NCBI RefSeq assembly: GCF_034087045.1
Contig: NZ_CP139247.1
Location: 5,296,001-5,360,000, forward strand
DNA: 64,000 bases
Direction of reading: 5' to 3'
Origin: Chitinophaga sancti
GTDB taxonomy: Bacteria; Bacteroidota; Bacteroidia; Chitinophagales; Chitinophagaceae
Shown: in pieces, positions 17,732 to 27,230 of the stretch
Layout: every line of letters starts with the position of its first letter
How positions within the stretch are numbered: position 1 is the first letter of the stretch
The notes under the pieces: model-generated
Seen by the model: only the letters and a program-made list of their open reading frames with translations
What the model was told of the DNA's origin: nothing
Databases searched by the model: none
Translations under genes and position numbers: made by a program

Positions 17732-18919
17732 ATGTTTACGATGACGATTTTATTCTACACTAGCTTATTCATACTTTTCTATAATTATATCGGGTATGGT
17801 TTCCTGGTGGGGATACTAGTGGCCTGTAAACGTCTCCTGTCAAGGACTTCCAATGAAGTCACTACATTTGAGCCCGCAGTCACCCTCATCGTTGCTGCAT
17901 ATAATGAAGCGGCATTCATACCAGAAAAAATAAAGAACACCCTTGAATTGGATTACCCTGCTGATAAATTAGAAATTATATTTATCACTGACGGTTCCAA
18001 TGATGGTTCTGAAAAAATAGTGCAGCAATACGCAGGTATAAGGAGTATGTACGAACCCGAAAGAAAAGGGAAAACTGCCGCCATCAACAGGGCCATGCAG
18101 ACCGTGCGAACACCGGTTGTGATCTTCTGCGATGCAAATACGCTGCTGAACACTGCTGCTGTTAAAAATATTGTGCGCCACTACCAGGATCCCAAAACCG
18201 GTGGTGTGGCAGGTGAGAAAAAAGTAATGCTCGCCGGAAACAGCGGTGCAGCGGGCACTGAGGGCATCTATTGGAAATACGAATCATTATTAAAGCGACT
18301 GGATGCTGCACTGTATACAGTGGTCGGCGCCGCCGGTGAGTTGTTCTCTGTAAGAACTGCACTCTTTACACCCGTAGAACCTGAAGTGATCTTAGATGAT
18401 TTTATAATTTCACTCAGAGTGAACCAAATGGGCTACAGGATTGCGTATGCACCAGATGCCTTCGCAATGGAAACACCATCAGCAGGTATTACAGAAGAAC
18501 ATAAACGCAAGATCCGCATCAGTGCAGGTGGTTTTCAATCCATTGTCATGCTGCATGCATTGCTCAATGTATTCCGGTTTCCCCTCCTCTCCTTCCAGTA
18601 CATTTCGCACCGTGTACTGCGCTGGACACTGAGTCCACTCAGTCTGCCAATACTGCTCATATCCGCAGCAGTACTGACATTGCAGGGGGCAGGTAGTTGG
18701 TATCAGTTCATTTTTGTAGCACAGGTAATATTCTATATACTCGCAGTCACCGGATTTTTCCTCGCTAAGAGAGATATAAAATTCAAGCCATGCTATATAC
18801 CTTTCTATTTTCTCTTCATGAATGTGGCAATATACGAAGGGTTCTTCCGGTATATCAGGAAACAGCAATCTGCTGTATGGGAAAAGGCAAGAAGAGAAAC
18901 AGCCGTTATGAATGCTTAA
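17732..18919 (+). CDS. Glycosyltransferase family 2, membrane-bound
   Basis: 395 residues. An N-terminal membrane helix (TILFYTSLFILFYNYIGYGF) is followed by a GT-A domain: VTLIVAAYNEA, FITDGSNDGS, RKGKTAAINRA, IFCDANT and an acceptor motif in LDDFIISLRV. HKRKIRISAGGFQ takes the place of the QxxRW motif, and two to three membrane segments close the protein. This architecture is that of polysaccharide synthase-like or N-glycosyltransferase-like GT2 enzymes. The frame is open to a TTG at 17663, but the ATG at 17732 starts directly before the membrane helix and downstream of a candidate promoter. The acyltransferase follows after 18 nt. Confidence 0.88.
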   Translation: MFTMTILFYTSLFILFYNYIGYGFLVGILVACKRLLSRTSNEVTTFEPAVTLIVAAYNEAAFIPEKIKNTLELDYPADKLEIIFITDGSNDGSEKIVQQYAGIRSMYEPERKGKTAAINRAMQTVRTPVVIFCDANTLLNTAAVKNIVRHYQDPKTGGVAGEKKVMLAGNSGAAGTEGIYWKYESLLKRLDAALYTVVGAAGELFSVRTALFTPVEPEVILDDFIISLRVNQMGYRIAYAPDAFAMETPSAGITEEHKRKIRISAGGFQSIVMLHALLNVFRFPLLSFQYISHRVLRWTLSPLSLPILLISAAVLTLQGAGSWYQFIFVAQVIFYILAVTGFFLAKRDIKFKPCYIPFYFLFMNVAIYEGFFRYIRKQQSAVWEKARRETAVMNA

Positions 18920-18937
18920 AACCGCAACAACCAGAAG

Positions 18938-20077
18938 ATGTCGACTACAACCAATACACAGCGTATCAACAGCATGGATGCACTCCGGGCGCTGGCCATG
19001 TTCCTTGGCGTGGTGCTACATGCAGTGATGGCGTATACCATGACCCCATTCGAAAATTTTTATCATGACCCGCACTATAGCAGCGGCGCTTATGATGTGA
19101 TCTTTTTTGTAATACACACTTTCCGGATGCAGTTATTTTATCTGATAGCCGGGTTTTTCTTTCGTTTGTTATATTTCAGGATTGGCGAAGCGGCGTTCAT
19201 CAAGCATCGCACGCAGCGCATCCTGATCCCCTTCGTAGTGGGTCTGTTCCTGATCCTTCCCTTTACCAATCTGCCGCTCACAGCGTATACGGTCACCGGT
19301 GGGGGCCAGCACCTCACCGGTCCGGACGTTTCCCTCATCCTGCACAACATCATGATCTGGAGAGGCCCGGTACACCTGTGGTTCCTGTATTACCTGACGC
19401 TGTTCTATATCATTGGGATTGTATTACTGAGACTAAAATTGCCCAGACTGCCCGCAGCCATTGTACCTGCACTCTTACTGGTGGGCTCTTTTGTATCACT
19501 GATGCTGTTTGATACATACTATATCAAATACACCCCCGGCCTGATACCGAAGCCAAACTACATCCTGTACTATGGCATTTTCGTATACGCAGGATGGGTA
19601 CTGCATGAGCACAAAGAAAAATATTTCCCCCTGCTCAAACGTTATGGGCTGGCATTTACAGCCATTGGAATGGCTGCCGCACTGTTGATATATTATAATA
19701 GTACCACGGCCGATATTTTTTTAAAAGCCGGTATGACTATTGCTACCTCATCGCTTGTCCTTGGTTTCCTGGGTGTATTCATTCGCTGGGTCAATGCGGA
19801 ATCATATACCATGCGTTACCTCTCAGACGCCTCCTACTGGGTGTACTTGGTGCATGTAGGGCTGGTATATACGATGCAGGCATGGCTGGGTGATACACAA
19901 TTACCGGGAATTCTGAAGCCTGTATTATGTTTTATCGTACCTGTAGCTATATCACTGCTTACCTACCAGTGGTTTGTGCGGTACACTATTATAGGATTTT
20001 ATTTACATGGGAAAAGAGAAAAATCGAATAACGAAGAACACAAAAGAGTATACAAAGTGTCTACATCTAAATCCTGA
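18938..20077 (+). CDS. Acyltransferase family 3 membrane protein
   Basis: 379 residues with about ten hydrophobic segments. The family signature RINSMDALRALAMFLGVVLHA has the conserved Arg and His, and TQRILIPFVVGLFLILPF with GPVHLWFLYYL matches the OpgC/acyltransferase-3 pattern. Such enzymes O-acetylate or succinylate exported glycans. Its place directly after a glycosyltransferase in the EPS arm fits modification of the polymer. The lysine/asparagine-rich cytoplasmic tail (KREKSNNEEHKR) is unremarkable. Confidence 0.9.
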   Translation: MSTTTNTQRINSMDALRALAMFLGVVLHAVMAYTMTPFENFYHDPHYSSGAYDVIFFVIHTFRMQLFYLIAGFFFRLLYFRIGEAAFIKHRTQRILIPFVVGLFLILPFTNLPLTAYTVTGGGQHLTGPDVSLILHNIMIWRGPVHLWFLYYLTLFYIIGIVLLRLKLPRLPAAIVPALLLVGSFVSLMLFDTYYIKYTPGLIPKPNYILYYGIFVYAGWVLHEHKEKYFPLLKRYGLAFTAIGMAAALLIYYNSTTADIFLKAGMTIATSSLVLGFLGVFIRWVNAESYTMRYLSDASYWVYLVHVGLVYTMQAWLGDTQLPGILKPVLCFIVPVAISLLTYQWFVRYTIIGFYLHGKREKSNNEEHKRVYKVSTSKS

Positions 20078-20149
20078 AAAACGTTGCAACCCTTTACTGA
20101 TCAACATTGCGTGGATTTAGAAAACGATTTGTTAATGTAATTAAAAAGA

Positions 20150-20180
20150 TTTGCTTCTTTTGAATTTTATGCTACCTTAG
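20150..20180 (+). promoter_or_regulatory. Candidate promoter for the 2,246-residue T9SS protein
   Basis: TTTG (20150-20153), a 19-nt spacer and TACCTTAG (20173-20180) match TTTG-N19-21-TAnnTTTG with one mismatch. This implies a leader of about 180 nt before the ATG at 20370; the rest of the 292-bp gap shows no gene. Confidence 0.45.
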
Positions 20181-20369
20181 CAGTCGAATTTTATCCTTCC
20201 AACCAGTCCTCATTTAAAACCTCACGATAATACTTTTAGCCGTTTTCCTATTAAAAGCCGCTCAGCATTGAGTTGGCGCCGAATAAGTTGTTAAGATACA
20301 TGTGAGCAGTTTTGCCAAAACTTGCTGGGTAAGTTAATTAATCGGTTTACAACTGAAACACTTATCCAT

Positions 20370-23300
20370 ATGAGGAAATTTTACGCAATCTGTCTGTTTT
20401 TAATCATGTGCTTTGGTCATATGGCCATGGCGCAGATATTCAATTCAGGCGACGCCGTTGTGAATTACGACCCCAATAACCCTCCTACCGCACCATCGTG
20501 GGGTACGATCGGCAAATGGGTCCGTACCAATCGGAGCGACGTCAATTTTACTAACAAAGACTCTTACAAGTGTTACTACCTGAATGGGATGCCTTTTCGC
20601 CTCAAGTTTCCCAAAAGCTATCAGCAAGGTGTAACAGATGGTAAGAAGTACCCCATCTTTATTTTCTTCCACGGTAAAGGTGAAGGTGGTGGCATTTATG
20701 ACAACGAATATTCTCTTTACCATGGTGGTAGCAAATTCTGCGCTGCTGTAGACAATGGAAATTTCGATGGCTTTGTGCTGGTACCCCAAAACACCACCGG
20801 CTATTTCGGTGCATCTCACTACACATTTGTAAAGCAGATCATCGATACACTCATCGCCAGCAACAAGCTGGACATCAATCGCATCTTTGTTGACGGTCTT
20901 TCCGCAGGTGGCTCCGCCACCTGGGAATTTATGTTTGCTTACCCTACACTGGTAGCAGGTTTCCTCCCTATCAGCGCTTGCTCTGTAGCATACAAAGACC
21001 AGGTCAACACCTTCAAGTACATTCCTCTTTGGCTCTTCCAGGGTGGTCTGGACAACAATCCTCACCCTAACACCACATCACAGGTTATGACCGCCGACTC
21101 TCTCGCAGGCGGTAACTGGAAAGAAACTTTATACCCTAATGGGGGTCATGGTATTTGGGACAACGCATGGAACGAAACTGATTTCTGGCCCTGGATTAAC
21201 AGGCAGAATAAAACCAACCCCTGGCCTACAGCCGGGCACAACGAATTTTGCCCTGGAGAAACTGTAAATGTTACTTTAGGATTAGCTGCTGGTTTTGATG
21301 GTTACGAATGGCGCAAGGATGGTGTGACTATCCCAGGCGCTACTACAAACGAATTGGTAGTGACCGCTTATGGTACCTACGATGCGAGAATAAAGAGAGG
21401 TGCTGTATGGTCTGATTATTCTGCAACACCTGTTGTTGTAAAAGAAAAATCAGCCACACAAACCCCTCCTATCACCGTTTCCGGTCTGATGAGTAAGGTG
21501 ATCCCTGCTCCGGACGGGAATTCTTATGTGACACTGACACTGCCTGACGGTTATACTTCTTACCGCTGGGCAAGTGCTACGGACACTACTACACTGGCTA
21601 CTACCCAAACTTACAATGCAGGCACCGCCGGCTCTTACCGTGCTAAAGTAACTGAGCTGTATGGTTGTTCCAGCGAATGGTCTTCTTCATTCTATGTCGT
21701 ACCTGCCGCTGGTACTAAAGCACCAGCACCTGCTTCCGGTCTCACAGCTACGGCTATTTCCAAAACAGCCATTACCCTCGACTGGACAGACAATCCAAAC
21801 GCTACCTACAATGAAACAGGTTATGAGATATACCGCGGATCTACTTCCGGTGGACCATATACCCTCATAAAATTAACTGCGGCTAACGCGGCAACTTATA
21901 CTGACAGCCTGCTGAACCCCAATACTAAATACTACTACATTGTACGTGCTGTAAACGACAGCAGCGCTGCTGCCAACAGCAACGAGGCTGTGACCCAGAC
22001 ACAGGTAGACAATACCGCACCTACTGCTCCGGGCAACCTCACCATTACCGGTAGTACTTCCAGCCAGGCTTCCCTGTCATGGACGATCTCCACCGACGAT
22101 GTAGGTGTATATAAATATGATATCTATGTGAATGGTATCAAATCTTACACTGTAGGAAACGATCAGACAACCTTCACCGCTTATGGCCTGAAGAGCGATT
22201 CCCTCTATAATTTCGTCGTAAAGGCAAGAGACGTAGCAGGCAACTCTTCTGCACGCAGTAACCAGGTTACCGCCTATGCCGTGGCAAACGGCCTCGCATG
22301 GCGCTACTACACCGGTAACTGGAGTACACTGCCTGACTTTAATACATTGACGCCTGATGCAACCGGTTACTCTGCTACCCCTGATATCAGCGTAGCGACA
22401 GATGCTGATTACTTCGGCTTTGTATGGGAAGGTGAAATCCGTATCCCTGTATCCGGCAACTATACTTTCATCATCAACTCTGATGATGGTAGTAAACTCT
22501 GGATAGACAGTAAGTACGATGCCTCTGTAACCCCACTCGTGAACAACGATGGTGCACATGGTACACAGGACAGAGAAGGTACCATCTACCTCACTGCCGG
22601 CATGCACAAAATTGCAGTTGCCTACAATGAAATCGCAGGTGGTCAGTCATTCACCCTCTCCTGGAAGAATACTGCAAATGGTATTACTACTGCCACCCAG
22701 ATCTCCGCTGACTACTTTAAGAAGACTGTGACTAACGGTGCTGTACCTAAATACCCTGGTAACCTGCTGGCGACTGCCACTGCCTATAACAAGATTAAAC
22801 TGACATGGGCAGACAGCAGCAGCAACGAAACAGGTTTTGAAGTATACCGTGCTACTACTCAGGGTGGACCTTACACCACTGTAGCTACAACCGCTGCAAA
22901 CGTAACGAGCTATACCGATAGTAACCTTGTAGCTTCTACTACATACTACTACCGCGTTAAAGCAATTAATAAATATGGTAACTCTGGCTTCAATCCTGCT
23001 GAAAGCGGTGGCCTGTTCTGGGGTGAATATCCTGGCACTTACAGTACTTTGCCTGCTTTCAACTCACTCACACCATCTATATCCGGTACCACCAATAATA
23101 TTACCCTGGATGTAAGAGACCGTGAAGATTACTTCGCTCTCAAATTCGATGGGTATATTAATATTCCAACTACCGGCACTTATACGTTCTATACTGCTTC
23201 AGACGATGGCAGTAAATTATATATCGGAGGCTTTAGCGAGAGCAAACTGGTAGTGAACAATAATTACCTGCAGGGGACTACCGAACGTTCCGGTACCAAG

Positions 23301-26300
23301 ACCCTAACTGCTGGCAGATATCCTATCACTGTCACTTATTTTGAACAAAGTGGTAGCCAGACATTATCTGCCAGCTATGCAGGCCCTGGCCTCAGCAAGC
23401 GCCTCATACCAGACAGTGCTTTCCTCTACAAAAATATGAGGGCGACTACCCTGGCTACACCAGCGATACCTACTGCTCCGACTAACCTGACATTGACTGC
23501 TGTAAGTCCAAACAAGATTCAGTTAAGCTGGAAAGATAATTCCACTACTGAAACCGGCTTTGAAATTTACCGTTCTGTAAATGACAGCACAACGTTTAAA
23601 CTCTTCACCACTGTTGCTGCAAACAGCACGACCACAGCCGTGTACAACGACTCTGCGCTGTTTGCCAACGTGAAGTACTTTTATAAGGTGCGTGCAAAGA
23701 ATGAAGGTGGTTACTCTCTCTTCACTAACAGCACCGGAATTTACACACTCAACACTCCTCCTGTGATCTCACAGCTGGTCAACCGATCAGTGAGGTATGG
23801 CACTCAGCTCGTGCTGAACATCACCGCTACTGATGCAGATGGCGAAACCCTGACGCTCACGGCTGCGAATGTACCTTCCTTCGGAACGTTTGCCAACACG
23901 GGGAACGGTACGGCAACGCTGACTTTCAATCCTGCCACTACAAATCAGGGTACCTATGCCAACATTACTGTGACTGCTGCTGACCAGCATAGCGGTACTG
24001 CCAGCACTACCTTCACCCTGACCGTGAATGACAACTACACACCAGTGATTGGTACTGTTAATAGTGTAACACTGGCAGAAGCAACTACCTCTTCTATCAG
24101 CCTGACCGCTACTGATGGCAACGCAACTGACACCATCACCTGGACCGCCAGCAGCCTGCCTTCTTTCGCTACACTGACTAATAGTGGTAACAATGCGACG
24201 ATTGCCCTCGCTCCTACCTACATCGATGCAGGTACTTACAATGTGACTGTTAATGCGAACGATGGTAAAGGTGGTATCGATACCAAAACCTTCGTTATCA
24301 CAGTGACGGATGTGGATCCAAGTCGTACGCTCTATGTGAATTTCTCTGATGGATCTTATCCTCCATCCTCTCCATGGAACAGTACAAACAAGGCACCGGT
24401 ACAAAACGACCTGTTCCCTAATCTGAAAGATCAGAACAGCGTAGCCACTACCGTAGGTATTAAGATTGTAAGTAACTGGGGCGCACTGGGTAACGGTTCT
24501 AACTACTATGGTACCAATACCGGCAACAACTCCGGTGTGTATCCAGACAACGTAATGAGAACTGCTTACTGGACAAACACAACCAAGCAAACATTGAAAC
24601 TGTATGGCCTGAGTAGCACCAGCAAGTATAGCTTCACTTTCTTTGGTGCACGTGCGGATGTAACTGACAACCGTCTTACTAATTATACCATCGGTACGAC
24701 TACCGTTTCTTTACAGGCATCCTCCAATACCAAAAATACAGTATCGATCAACAATGTTGCTCCTGATGCGAACAATGAAATCAGCATCGATCTGCAGAAT
24801 GGTACCGGCTCTGTTTATGGCTACCTGAATGCAATGGTGGTGAAAGTATCTTACGATGATGGTAACGCACCGGCCAAACCCACCAACCTGGCTGTAACCA
24901 GCGGTACAACTGGTGTGAACCTCACCTGGAAAGATGTTGCCTTCAACGAAACCGCTTACGAAATCTGGCGCGCTGCCACCAGAACAGGTGCTTACAGCCT
25001 GCTCACACCAACAGCCGCTGCAAATGCCGTAAGCTACACTGATACTTCTGCCAGGGCAAACAAGACTTACTTCTACGCTATCAGGGCAATCAATGGAAAT
25101 GGTAATTCTGCATTCTCTGATACCGTTACAATCACTACCGGCAACAATGCACCTAAACTGGACAGCATTGCAGGTGTAACTATCAAGAATAACGAAACCG
25201 CAACCGTTGCCCTCCGCGCTATTGACGATGCCGGCGACATCCTGACACTGAAAGCAACCAACCTGCCTTCATTCGCTAAACTGACTGATAACGGCGATGG
25301 TACAGGTGCTATCAGCATCACTCCTGCTGCCGGAAACGTAGGTAAGTATACCGTGACCATCACAGCTACTGACAACAATGGTGGAAGTGCTACAAGAACA
25401 TTTGTGATCTACATCAGGGATAAGAACCTGACATCACTGTACTTCAACTTCAACCAGACGTTGCCTGCAGACGCACCATGGAATAACTTCAATACTTATC
25501 CGTACAATACAGCTGTTATCAATAACGCCATCGACGAAACCGGCGCTGCTACCGCCATCAAGATCGCTGTGCTGGATGCCTTCTCCGGTACCAACGCAAG
25601 CGGTGCTTCTACCGGCAACAACAGCGGCGTTTATCCTGACAACGTTATTGCGACCACTTACTACACCAGTGAGTCTACAGCAAGAAGAATCAAGTTCACC
25701 GGTTTGTCTTCCACTTACCGCTACAACCTGATCTTCTTTGGTAGCCGTACAGGTAATGATAATAAGAACACTGACTTTACAGTAGGTAGCAACACCGTTA
25801 CGCTGAACGCTGCGAATAACAGCACCAATACAGTTCAGATCAACGGTATTTCTGCAGACAGCACCGGCGCTATCCAGTTCACTGTGAAACAGTCTACCGG
25901 CGCAACTTACGGTTATATCAACTCTGTAGTATTACAATACTACATCGACAACGGTTCTCCGCTCAATCCTACCAACGCTACTGCAATTGCTACCGGCAAA
26001 ACCAGTATCAATCTGAAATGGCAGGATAACTCAACGAATGAGACCGGGTTCCAGGTATACCGTTCTACTGACAACAGTAACTTCTCCCTGCTGACTACAG
26101 TAGGTAACAACGTGAACGCTTATACAGATGCAGGTCTGGGAACAGATACCCGCTACTACTATAAGATCCGCGCTATTAAGGATACTGCCAGTTCTGACTT
26201 TACCAATGTAGCAAGTGCTTCTACTTTCATCAACGCTGTGTACATCAATTGTAACGTATACACTCCTGCAGGTTCTCCATGGAACAATACCAACTCCGGC

Positions 26301-27110
26301 CCTGCCCTGGGTGCTACGTTCCCGAACCTGAAAGATGAAAGTGGCAATAATACCGGTCTGACCATGACCATCACACAGGCCTTCACAGGAGACAACCCTT
26401 ATGGTATGAACACTGGTAACAACTCAGGTATCTATCCTGACAACGTAATCAGCAGCACCTACTGGGTAGATATCAATGTGAATGGTCAGCTGAAGATCTC
26501 CGGTCTGAACCTGGCTAAGCGCTACAACTTCGTATTCTTCGCAAGCCGCGATGGCGACGGAGACAGAACGACCAACTACACCGTTGGTACTACTACTGTT
26601 TCGCTGAATGCTTCTTACAACACCAGCAATACCGTTCAGATCAACGATATCGTTCCTGATGCAAACGGTGAAGCGCTCATCAATGTAAAAGCAGGTGGTA
26701 ACTCCATCTACGGCTACATCGGCGCCCTGGTCATTCAACAGTATACGCCGAACAGCAGCGACCTGGATCCATCCCTGATCATGGCTAAGAAGAACAACTA
26801 CCTGACAGGTGAGCTGACTAATACTGATGCAACGGACAAAGTGACGCTGACCAATGTTTATCCGAATCCGTTCGTTTCCAGCGTAACCCTGGATATGACA
26901 AATGCCGGTAAGACCAGCAGCAACGTGAGCATCGTAGTTTCAGATATTTCCGGTAAGATCCTTTACGCAAGATCACTTGGTAAACTGGATGCCGGCAGTC
27001 AACGTATCAATGTCGATCTCAGTACATCTCAGATTCCAGCTGGTCCTTGCATCCTGCGGGTGTTAGATGGAGAAAATGTAGTTAAGACAGTGAAGTTGAT
27101 TAAGAATTAA
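20370..27110 (+). CDS. Giant secreted multidomain protein: alpha/beta hydrolase, Ig-like, FN3, PA14 and novel repeats, T9SS sorting domain
   Basis: 2,246 residues. A signal peptide (1-21, ending AMA) precedes an esterase-like alpha/beta hydrolase (~60-275; nucleophile GLSAGGS at ~176, oxyanion region FFHGKGEGGG, His in NGGHGIWD). Then Ig-like segments (~290-450), FN3 domains (~450-545, 550-638), PA14 (~640-787), FN3, a second PA14 (~879-1024), FN3, cadherin-like/Ig repeats (~1128-1314), and three copies of a ~175-residue module with the motif TGNNSG(V/I)YPDNV (~1317-1497, 1687-1860, 1954-2124) alternating with FN3 and a cadherin-like repeat. The end (~2157-2246, VYPNPF..., ..SGKILYAR..) is a type A T9SS sorting domain. 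The preferred start is the ATG at 20370 before the signal peptide. PA14 and FN3 modules suggest polysaccharide binding; the esterase may trim acyl groups from the EPS made by its neighbours. Confidence 0.9.
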   Translation: MRKFYAICLFLIMCFGHMAMAQIFNSGDAVVNYDPNNPPTAPSWGTIGKWVRTNRSDVNFTNKDSYKCYYLNGMPFRLKFPKSYQQGVTDGKKYPIFIFFHGKGEGGGIYDNEYSLYHGGSKFCAAVDNGNFDGFVLVPQNTTGYFGASHYTFVKQIIDTLIASNKLDINRIFVDGLSAGGSATWEFMFAYPTLVAGFLPISACSVAYKDQVNTFKYIPLWLFQGGLDNNPHPNTTSQVMTADSLAGGNWKETLYPNGGHGIWDNAWNETDFWPWINRQNKTNPWPTAGHNEFCPGETVNVTLGLAAGFDGYEWRKDGVTIPGATTNELVVTAYGTYDARIKRGAVWSDYSATPVVVKEKSATQTPPITVSGLMSKVIPAPDGNSYVTLTLPDGYTSYRWASATDTTTLATTQTYNAGTAGSYRAKVTELYGCSSEWSSSFYVVPAAGTKAPAPASGLTATAISKTAITLDWTDNPNATYNETGYEIYRGSTSGGPYTLIKLTAANAATYTDSLLNPNTKYYYIVRAVNDSSAAANSNEAVTQTQVDNTAPTAPGNLTITGSTSSQASLSWTISTDDVGVYKYDIYVNGIKSYTVGNDQTTFTAYGLKSDSLYNFVVKARDVAGNSSARSNQVTAYAVANGLAWRYYTGNWSTLPDFNTLTPDATGYSATPDISVATDADYFGFVWEGEIRIPVSGNYTFIINSDDGSKLWIDSKYDASVTPLVNNDGAHGTQDREGTIYLTAGMHKIAVAYNEIAGGQSFTLSWKNTANGITTATQISADYFKKTVTNGAVPKYPGNLLATATAYNKIKLTWADSSSNETGFEVYRATTQGGPYTTVATTAANVTSYTDSNLVASTTYYYRVKAINKYGNSGFNPAESGGLFWGEYPGTYSTLPAFNSLTPSISGTTNNITLDVRDREDYFALKFDGYINIPTTGTYTFYTASDDGSKLYIGGFSESKLVVNNNYLQGTTERSGTKTLTAGRYPITVTYFEQSGSQTLSASYAGPGLSKRLIPDSAFLYKNMRATTLATPAIPTAPTNLTLTAVSPNKIQLSWKDNSTTETGFEIYRSVNDSTTFKLFTTVAANSTTTAVYNDSALFANVKYFYKVRAKNEGGYSLFTNSTGIYTLNTPPVISQLVNRSVRYGTQLVLNITATDADGETLTLTAANVPSFGTFANTGNGTATLTFNPATTNQGTYANITVTAADQHSGTASTTFTLTVNDNYTPVIGTVNSVTLAEATTSSISLTATDGNATDTITWTASSLPSFATLTNSGNNATIALAPTYIDAGTYNVTVNANDGKGGIDTKTFVITVTDVDPSRTLYVNFSDGSYPPSSPWNSTNKAPVQNDLFPNLKDQNSVATTVGIKIVSNWGALGNGSNYYGTNTGNNSGVYPDNVMRTAYWTNTTKQTLKLYGLSSTSKYSFTFFGARADVTDNRLTNYTIGTTTVSLQASSNTKNTVSINNVAPDANNEISIDLQNGTGSVYGYLNAMVVKVSYDDGNAPAKPTNLAVTSGTTGVNLTWKDVAFNETAYEIWRAATRTGAYSLLTPTAAANAVSYTDTSARANKTYFYAIRAINGNGNSAFSDTVTITTGNNAPKLDSIAGVTIKNNETATVALRAIDDAGDILTLKATNLPSFAKLTDNGDGTGAISITPAAGNVGKYTVTITATDNNGGSATRTFVIYIRDKNLTSLYFNFNQTLPADAPWNNFNTYPYNTAVINNAIDETGAATAIKIAVLDAFSGTNASGASTGNNSGVYPDNVIATTYYTSESTARRIKFTGLSSTYRYNLIFFGSRTGNDNKNTDFTVGSNTVTLNAANNSTNTVQINGISADSTGAIQFTVKQSTGATYGYINSVVLQYYIDNGSPLNPTNATAIATGKTSINLKWQDNSTNETGFQVYRSTDNSNFSLLTTVGNNVNAYTDAGLGTDTRYYYKIRAIKDTASSDFTNVASASTFINAVYINCNVYTPAGSPWNNTNSGPALGATFPNLKDESGNNTGLTMTITQAFTGDNPYGMNTGNNSGIYPDNVISSTYWVDINVNGQLKISGLNLAKRYNFVFFASRDGDGDRTTNYTVGTTTVSLNASYNTSNTVQINDIVPDANGEALINVKAGGNSIYGYIGALVIQQYTPNSSDLDPSLIMAKKNNYLTGELTNTDATDKVTLTNVYPNPFVSSVTLDMTNAGKTSSNVSIVVSDISGKILYARSLGKLDAGSQRINVDLSTSQIPAGPCILRVLDGENVVKTVKLIKN

Positions 27111-27151
27111 GTATTGATAATTACCATTCTTTGATTGATTACTTATTTGTT

Positions 27152-27191
27152 ACCGAAAAAGTCCGGTGTGAACCGGATTTTTTCGGTCCTT
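27152..27191 (+). terminator. Intrinsic terminator after the giant gene
   Basis: An inverted repeat (about 27152-27166 with 27172-27187) containing GTCCGG/CCGGAT and an A-run/T-run pair, followed by T-rich DNA. It separates the giant gene from the Wzz-like gene, which therefore probably has its own promoter or is reached by read-through. Confidence 0.75.
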
Positions 27192-27230
27192 TTAGATTAG
27201 ATTTTTTTACACTTTAAAGAATACGCCGAT

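Noticed and set aside
23787..24590. 267-codon minus-strand frame within the giant T9SS gene
   Set aside because: Antisense of repetitive Thr/Asn-rich coding DNA; no signature.
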